From Zygnema cylindricum (lineage: Eukaryota; Streptophyta; Zygnematophyceae; Zygnematales; Zygnemataceae): a stretch of DNA of 64,000 nucleotides. Positions 58,553-64,000 of this stretch are shown here, one piece after another; the stretch's first letter is position 1; the number at the start of each line of letters is the position of its first letter. The notes under the pieces are model-generated. The model saw only the letters and a list, made by a program, of their open reading frames with translations. It was not told where the DNA came from and did no database searches. Location: contig JBBHKE010003193.1 of NCBI GenBank assembly GCA_037447655.1, positions 74,759-138,758 on the forward strand, read 5' to 3'. The position numbers and the translations under genes are program-made.

Positions 58553-59168
58553 CACCGTGAATCGTAATTAGAGTAAATAACGCTAATTCGGTCGCTCGAA
58601 ATTTCGCCTCTATCACGTCAAATAGAGTAAATGATTCTAATTTTTCCATTATTCTAATTTAGGTGAGGCTTAATTAGCGTAAAATATTCTAATATAGGTT
58701 CGTTTTAAATAGTGTGGAGTAAGGACGACGTTCGACCGTGCAGAATTGTACTTATATAAGTAAAAAGGTACAAATAATGATTTAATAGAATCGCGCTCGC
58801 ACGTGAAATCGCACTAAACAAAAAATGAATCACATCGAAAAAAAGCCATTCGCATAACTCTCGTCTGTCGACAGCATCGTCGTCAGTGTGAACATTATCT
58901 GACACTCAGCGTGACAAATATTACAAGCGTCATAATGACGTCAAAACTATACGGACTGACAGATTCTGTACGTCTACGTAATTTAGTGTTCATAATTTCA
59001 GCGCGGATAATTAATGCCGACATAACCCAATATAGAGTACTTAAATAAATTAGAGTAAACTTCCTCTGTGAAAAAGTTAATTCACATAAATTAGAGTTCA
59101 TTACTCTAATTGTTTTTTTTGGTTTTTTTACTCTAATTTTTTCATTACTCTAATTACGATTCGCGGTG
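58553..59168. mobile_element. Stowaway-like element (616 bp), copy 4
   Basis: Left end CACCGTGAATCGTAATTAGA, right end CTAATTACGATTCGCGGTG, with TA flanks (58551-58552 and 59169-59170). Long for a MITE; the interior has no recognised frame. Confidence 0.65.
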
Positions 59169-59170
59169 TA

Positions 59171-59210
59171 CCTGCGCGCAGCAAAAATCGTCTCTGCGAT
59201 TAGCAATTCC
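59171..59210. mobile_element. Detached right end of a Mutator-like element
   Basis: CTGCGCGCAGCAAAAATCGT and the following GCGATTAGCAATTCCC match the right terminus of element 22389-23435 almost exactly. They directly abut the right end of the Stowaway-like element, with no left partner in the window. Confidence 0.6.
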
Positions 59211-60052
59211 CAATAACAATTACGAAACTCTGTCGTTGCTGCTGACAGGGAAATAAGCACATAGAAAGCGTAGTTAAAAACTGAAACGATTAGTTGCAAT
59301 CAAGATGTCACTTTTCACTAATTCGCCACTGGAAGTCTCTGCATGGCCTGCTTTCTTTGGCCGGCGTATTTCTCCACTTTGGACCGTTCACCGTTTTTAG
59401 TCTGGAGTGACCGAATGAAAAAAATTATACAGTCTACGCCATTTGGTGTACGAAGAAAGTTCTTCCGTGGATGCTTGTTTTGCAACTTGTTTTTTCCTTT
59501 CGTAATTACCTTGGTCCACACTAACAAGCTAGAGGTAAGCCTCAATTTAAGACACTTCAATTTCTTTAGTCCACAAAAGTTATGGTGTGTCCACATAATT
59601 TATGGTGCTTTCTAATTTTGAGTACCTTTCCATTTTTCATTGCATGAGAACGTATTTTTGAACACGTGGAAATATTTGCTTGCAGCAGAGGGTTATCCCT
59701 GACCTGTCACGTCGCTTTCTTTTGTCAGCGACTGCATGCCCGCTGTTCTTAATGTGAGGGAAAACAAAAGAGGTGGAAAAAGAGGAAAGGTTCTAGCAAG
59801 TCAAAAGCTTCAGTAAGGGAGAAACAGAGTATTAGCGAGAAAGATTTTTTTTGAAAGAAATATTGAGGAGAAAGGAAGAAAGGTTTTTGCAAGTGAAGAG
59901 CTGCTGTCAGAAAGAGAGAGTACATATAAGAGTGTCTTTTTTTGGAAAAAAAGTATTAACCTTGGATTTTTGTATTACTTTACGAGTTATTTCAGGTCTC
60001 TATAAACCTCAAAACAGGGAGGGAAAAGAGCTCATATATTGAAGGATTCGCC

Positions 60053-60397
60053 ATGTCTTTTCTCAATCCCTTTTCCAGCAAAAAAGGAAATACAGTTGAA
60101 GATGTTTTGGACACTTGCATGGAGGAGTTCATGAAAGCAAAAAAGAATTTGAAGACAATAAAATCGGAAAGCAAAGATGTGAGCAAAGTTGCAGATGATG
60201 TGAAGATGACTACCCGAGAAACAGGGGCAAGGGCACGTCTCGTAAAAGCTTACGAACATTTTGTATCAGTTTACAATCTCTGGAGTCACAAAGATTTTGA
60301 TTTCCATGTAGAGATGACAGATAATGAGAGAATCGTGTTGAAGTTGCATGATGTAGGTATCAGTACTGGCACTACTGGTAACACTGGAGAAGAGTGA
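60053..60397 (+). CDS. Small helical protein of unknown function (114 aa)
   Basis: ATG in a reasonable context (GCCATGT) opens a 114-codon frame ending TGA. The protein is Lys/Glu-rich and helical (MSFLNPFSSKKGN, EEFMKAKKNLKTIKSES, ARLVKAYEHFVSVYNLWSH) with a Gly/Thr-rich tail. A TTTCAG acceptor-like site at about 59995 and purine-rich sequence upstream fit a 5' UTR with an intron. AT-rich non-coding sequence follows. I do not recognise a family; it may be lineage-specific. Confidence 0.45.
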   Translation: MSFLNPFSSKKGNTVEDVLDTCMEEFMKAKKNLKTIKSESKDVSKVADDVKMTTRETGARARLVKAYEHFVSVYNLWSHKDFDFHVEMTDNERIVLKLHDVGISTGTTGNTGEE

Positions 60398-62120
60398 GAA
60401 AGAGTTCTCAGAAGTTAGTTTTTTTTGTTTTTTCGGAAGTTAGTATGTGTACTATAGTGTATAGCTATTTTAGGTTTTGAGAAGATCAGTTGTAAATAGG
60501 AAGAAGCTGCAAAGCTGCTTAAGCTTTACCGGAGACTCCTTTTTGAGCTCATATAGTAGCTTAATAGGCGTTAAGAGATCTATCTGTGCTACTTTTCTGA
60601 AACTTAATTTTTTTGTGTTTTGATACTTTGGCAGAAGCTTAATAGTGATTCTTTTGCTGTATTGCATGTGATTGTCATCTTAAAATTTGTCAATTCAGGA
60701 ATGTTTGTAATTGTTCAGAGCTTTCTGTCCAATTTTCTTGACTTGTTTTTTGAGTTTCTACAGACTGAAGGATATGAGATTTGCAGGGGGGATATATTTA
60801 TTGCTTTTGATTGGATAACCATATTCTCTGTACTTGGAACATTTGCAATGAATTTTATGTTGGCTGCTTTTCAAAATTTCGCAACTTTTTTTCCGGGCAG
60901 TCGACAAACATTCGTTGTGAATGGCTAGGGTAAAGGAAAATGATGAATGTCTTATTATCGAGCCAACAAAGATATGATTTAGATAGTTCTTTATTTTTGC
61001 TGCAAATGTATCCTGTTTGATACCGTTTGTTGACTTGCAATTTTTTGTTGTCAGTTTTAGATTGTTTTCCTGGTTTCTTTATCCTTCGTGGCTTTTCTTG
61101 CAATTGAAAAATAACAAGCTGGGACAGTTTTACTGTGGATATTTGAACATTGTGTATCTGTCTTTCTGCAAATCTGATCTCAAAAAGTGGGTTGAAGGGA
61201 TTTCATTCGCATATATAATGCATGAAAAATGCTGAGCATCAACTTCCAAGCGAGGAATAAACTGTACCATATAAAATATCGGTATCAAAGTTTGATGTAT
61301 CGCCTGAAATCGAAATTGCGATACCATTTCAAAGTGATTTTAAACATGTCGATCATTCTGGAATAAATCTTCATTGTGTTTTAGAAAAGGATGAAGCAAT
61401 ACCGGTAAACACCATACCAGTGAACACCAATCCACTCTAGTAGATGATAGGACAAATTAGGGAAATTAAGGTCGAACGCATAAATTGTCGTTTTCTGCCG
61501 AAGTAAGATGTTTGTTGAGAGGGAAGACAGCAGTATGATTGTACATTTGCCAAGAATTAATGAGGTTCCAAAGAGAGGGCTATCGTGCAACTTTAAAGAA
61601 ACTCGATTCCCAATCTATTGTCGAATGCGTTTCTTTGTCATTAACGTTGTTATAAAAGGTAAACAATGCCATCTAGTTTTTGAAGTCTCGACTTGAATTC
61701 TTTCTCTCTTATTTATCATTTTTCAATATTTTTATTTCAAGGCAGGTGGTTTTGTACATATGCTCCTGCAAAAATTAGGAAAGGAAAGAAGGAGGTAAGG
61801 CTTAAGGAGGGAAGGAGGTATAAGGTTATTTCTTTTCTAAAAGGAATAAGAAATCGCCATGTTAGCCTTCCAAACCGACAACCCAACCATCTCATGGCTA
61901 CTTAGGTGTCCATAGTTTCAATCTAATAAATTCTAAAGGTAATTTGATAAAATTCTTAAGATGTTCACGTTCTTTACAGTTATATATATGTTTCTTGCAC
62001 ATATGCTAGTGCGAATAATACAAAATCATATTTGTATTTCCAATTCTGAGAAGGCAACCGCCCCCGTTGGTACTTATGTGTTCATGTCGTTTGGATTTTC
62101 ATAAATTCTCCGCATGTTCA
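60398..62120. other. AT-rich stretch without a supported gene
   Basis: Several short frames exist (for example 61508-61696) but none shows a recognisable domain or convincing splice structure. The first few hundred bases may be 3' UTR of the small ORF upstream. Confidence 0.35.
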
Positions 62121-62125
62121 TATAG

Positions 62126-62455
62126 TGCAAACCGTCTGAAGTATTAAAGATGTTCACATCTCCCATGGATTTAGTGCAATCCGTACGAAGTATCAAAGAT
62201 GTTCACATCTCCCATGGATTTAGTGAGAGCCGTACGAAGTATCAAAGATGTTCACATCTCCCATGGATTTAGTGCGAACCGTACGAAGTATCAAAGATGT
62301 TCATATCTCCCATGGATTTAGCGCGAACAGTTCGAAAAATCAATGATGTTCATATCTCCCATGGATTTAGTGCGAACCCTACGAAGTATTAACCTCCCAT
62401 GGGTTTAGTGCGAACCGTACGAAGTACCAAAGATGTTCATGTCTCCCATACATAT
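62126..62455. repeat. Minisatellite, 49-bp unit, ~7 copies
   Basis: Unit GTGCGAACCGTACGAAGTAT plus CAAAGATGTTCACATCTCCC plus ATGGATTTA. Copies 2-5 are nearly identical; the sixth to seventh show a ~16-bp deletion. Confidence 0.9.
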
Positions 62456-62745
62456 ACGGCTCGGGCTTTCGTTTATTCTCAGATGTAAAAATGCAATTAC
62501 TTCCAACAATTATCCTATCATTAGTCCTAAACTCCAAACCTTTTGTCGCCTTTCTCTTCTTCACCGTCACCTTCCATAACTGTTCTCAACTTCACATCAC
62601 TATCGCTAACACTATTTCTTTTACCGTCATTCGCCATAAATTTTACAATTTATTAACCATAAATACTGTGGATGGATGGTGAAAATCGGAATTGCCCATT
62701 GTGAGTCAACGGAGAGTGGTCTCCGTAGCCTCACACGGTCGGATT

Positions 62746-63127
62746 TGTTAAGATTCCTAGAATCGGGGGATTGAATGGACGATCCTAATAAAGGGAATGA
62801 TGAATCGGCCAAGATTTGAACCTGGGAATTTTCACTTTAGCTGTGAATGTACTAACCACTGAACCACCAGCGGATCCAATTTTATATAGTTTTTACTGTG
62901 GATATTACCACAATTCCGGGTATCGATCGGCACGTTTCACGTACGTCAACACCCCCCCTCGAGAGGTAGCCGGTCACAATTGTCCATGTAAACATGATCC
63001 CCCTGGCTTTGATACCATTTTAAGATTCCTAGAATCGGGGGATAGAATGGACGATCCCAATAAAGGTTTTAATGTGGATATTACCACAATTCCGTGTATC
63101 TTTCGGAACGTTTCACGTGCGTCAACA
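62746..63127 (-). mobile_element. TRIM-like miniature LTR element 3 (382 bp, minus strand)
   Basis: Read on the minus strand: 5' LTR 63018-63127 (TGTTGACG...CTTAAAA, 110 bp), PBS TGGTATCAAAGCC (63005-63017), internal 66 bp, G7 polypurine (62952-62958), then 3' LTR 62746-62951 (TGTTGACG...CTTAACA, 206 bp). Flanks GGATT (62741-62745) and GGATC (63128-63132) differ at one base and fit a 5-bp duplication. The 3' LTR has the tRNA-like module; the 5' LTR lacks it. No coding capacity. Confidence 0.8.
62815..62880 (-). ncRNA. tRNA-like module in TRIM 3 LTR (degenerate)
   Basis: On the minus strand GCTGGTGGTTCAGTGGTTAG then CCCAGGTTCAAATCTTGGCC: A-box and B-box-like segments of the same module as at 48716 and 63732, with more stem mismatches. 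Not a functional tRNA call. Confidence 0.55.
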
Positions 63128-63493
63128 GGATCCGAATCAAAAGAGGTTCCAATAACAAAATAGAAACGTAAGGTTAACAATAAATGGGACGATAGATGGC
63201 ATCAATGATCCACACTATATCATATAAACATGACGTCAGCTTGCATAGTCAATAAATAGTCACGGAGTCACTCAGCGATGGTGTAGTGAGCCCTAGTGGA
63301 AGTGAGAATAGACGGACTATGCTTCTAACTCCAACACAGTTCTAATGAAAAGCCCATTAATCCTATATTTGATAAAATCGTTTAATTTATAATTTATTGT
63401 CTAGCGCTTAACCACTAACTCGTTGACATCTCTACATGCAATATGGCTAATCTGGCCAACTCTGTGCTGTATGACGTGTCGCCGGTCCAAAAG

Positions 63494-63859
63494 TTGGTCA
63501 AATCCTGGCCGGCTCATCAATTCCTTTATTGGGATAGTCCATTCTATCCCCCGATTCTAGGAATCTTAACATGGTATCAAAGCCAGGGGGACGAGGTTTA
63601 CATGGACAATTATGACCGGCTACCTCTCGAGGGGGGGTGTTGACGTACAAAAGTTTACCGCTCGATACCCAAAATTGTGGTAATATCCACACTAAAACCT
63701 ATGTAAAATTGGACCCACCAGCGTAACATCTGAGCTGGTGGCACAGTGGTTAGTACATTCAAAGCTAAAGTGAAAGGTCCCAGGTTCAAATCCTCGCCAG
63801 CTCATCAATCCCTTTACTACGATCGTCCATTCTATCCCACGATTCTAAGAATCTTAACA
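63494..63859 (+). mobile_element. TRIM-like miniature LTR element 2
   Basis: The 3' LTR 63638-63859 (TGTTGACG...CTTAACA, 222 bp) is complete. The 5' LTR is truncated on its left and recognisable from about 63494 to 63571. The internal region is 66 bp, with PBS TGGTATCAAAGCC (63572-63584) and CGAGGGGGGG polypurine ending at 63637. Its internal region is nearly the same as that of element 3. Confidence 0.78.
63732..63803 (+). ncRNA. tRNA-like module in TRIM 2 LTR
   Basis: 72 nt with a perfect 7-bp acceptor stem (GAGCTGG/CCAGCTC), A box TGGCACAGTGG, B box GGTTCAAATCC, and anticodon stem TTCAA/GTGAA-like with loop AGCTAAA. G replaces U33 and one T-stem pair is broken, so a standard tRNA role is unlikely. 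Confidence 0.65.
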
Positions 63860-64000
63860 GAGGGAGGGCGGAGAGAAGAAGGGAAGGGTGACGAGGAGAC
63901 AGAGGGAGAGGGAGAGGGAGAGAAGAGGAAGGATAAGCGTGGAATTAATGGGTTAAGAGGAAACGGGAGAGGGAAATAGAGAGGGAGAGGATGGCAGCGA
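63860..64000. repeat. Purine-rich GAGGGAGAGGG simple sequence at window end
   Basis: The plus strand is almost all purine, with a (GAGGGA)n core around 63900-63925. Non-coding; it continues beyond the window. Confidence 0.7.

Noticed and set aside
62126-62455. Possible CRISPR-like array
   Set aside because: Units are contiguous with no unique spacers, in a eukaryotic context; this is a minisatellite.

Overview
The window looks like nuclear DNA of a streptophyte (a plant-lineage genome with long introns and many mobile elements). The evidence is one recognisable multi-exon gene, a plant ASHH2/SDG8-type histone H3K36 methyltransferase with a CW zinc finger upstream of AWS-SET-postSET. It is surrounded by Ty1/copia and chromodomain Ty3/gypsy retrotransposons, TRIM-like miniature elements, several families of terminal-inverted-repeat (TIR) elements, and long (CCCT)n/(AG)n tracts. 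A charophyte such as Chara is my best guess; this is an inference from style and repeat content, not proof.

Layout. 1-4.9 kb: no convincing gene; it holds a cluster of CCACGTGG palindromes, a PIF/Harbinger-like TIR element, a truncated hAT-like element and a degenerate minisatellite. 4.94-18.72 kb (minus strand): the SET-domain gene, reconstructed as 18 coding exons whose phases are consistent (about 1703 codons). Its last intron holds a ~925-bp (GGGA)n tract. 18.8-25.4 kb: an accumulation of small DNA transposons (Stowaway-like, hAT-like, Harbinger-like, and a Mutator-like element nested in a Stowaway-like one).

25.47-38.49 kb: chromovirus A, 3'-truncated. It carries a complete copia element (26710-33130, 5-bp duplication GAGGG), a solo LTR of the same copia family (33666-34700, duplication AAACC) and a divergent LTR fragment that replaces part of RNase H. 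38.5-42.1 kb: CpG-rich tandem repeats, a polypurine tract and one unrecognised minus-strand ORF. 42.13-49.86 kb: chromovirus B, complete with both LTRs and duplication AGCAT. It has an extra ORF of unknown origin between the chromodomain and the 3' LTR, and that ORF is interrupted by a TRIM-like element.

49.9-64 kb: more TIR elements, including a 1.94-kb Mutator-like element with ~355-bp TIRs and an exact 9-bp duplication. There are also two poorly recognised genes (a spliced minus-strand gene at 54-55.4 kb and a small plus-strand ORF at 60.05-60.40 kb), two minisatellites and two further TRIM-like elements.

The most unusual signal is a set of three miniature LTR elements (48.4, 62.7 and 63.5 kb). 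Their internal domains are only 57-66 bp, little more than PBS plus polypurine tract, and their LTRs carry a tRNA-like module with A box and B box. This recalls Cassandra TRIMs, which carry 5S rRNA, but here the module is tRNA-derived. Every retroelement polyprotein here is broken, often by C-to-T or G-to-A transitions, so these elements look like decayed copies.
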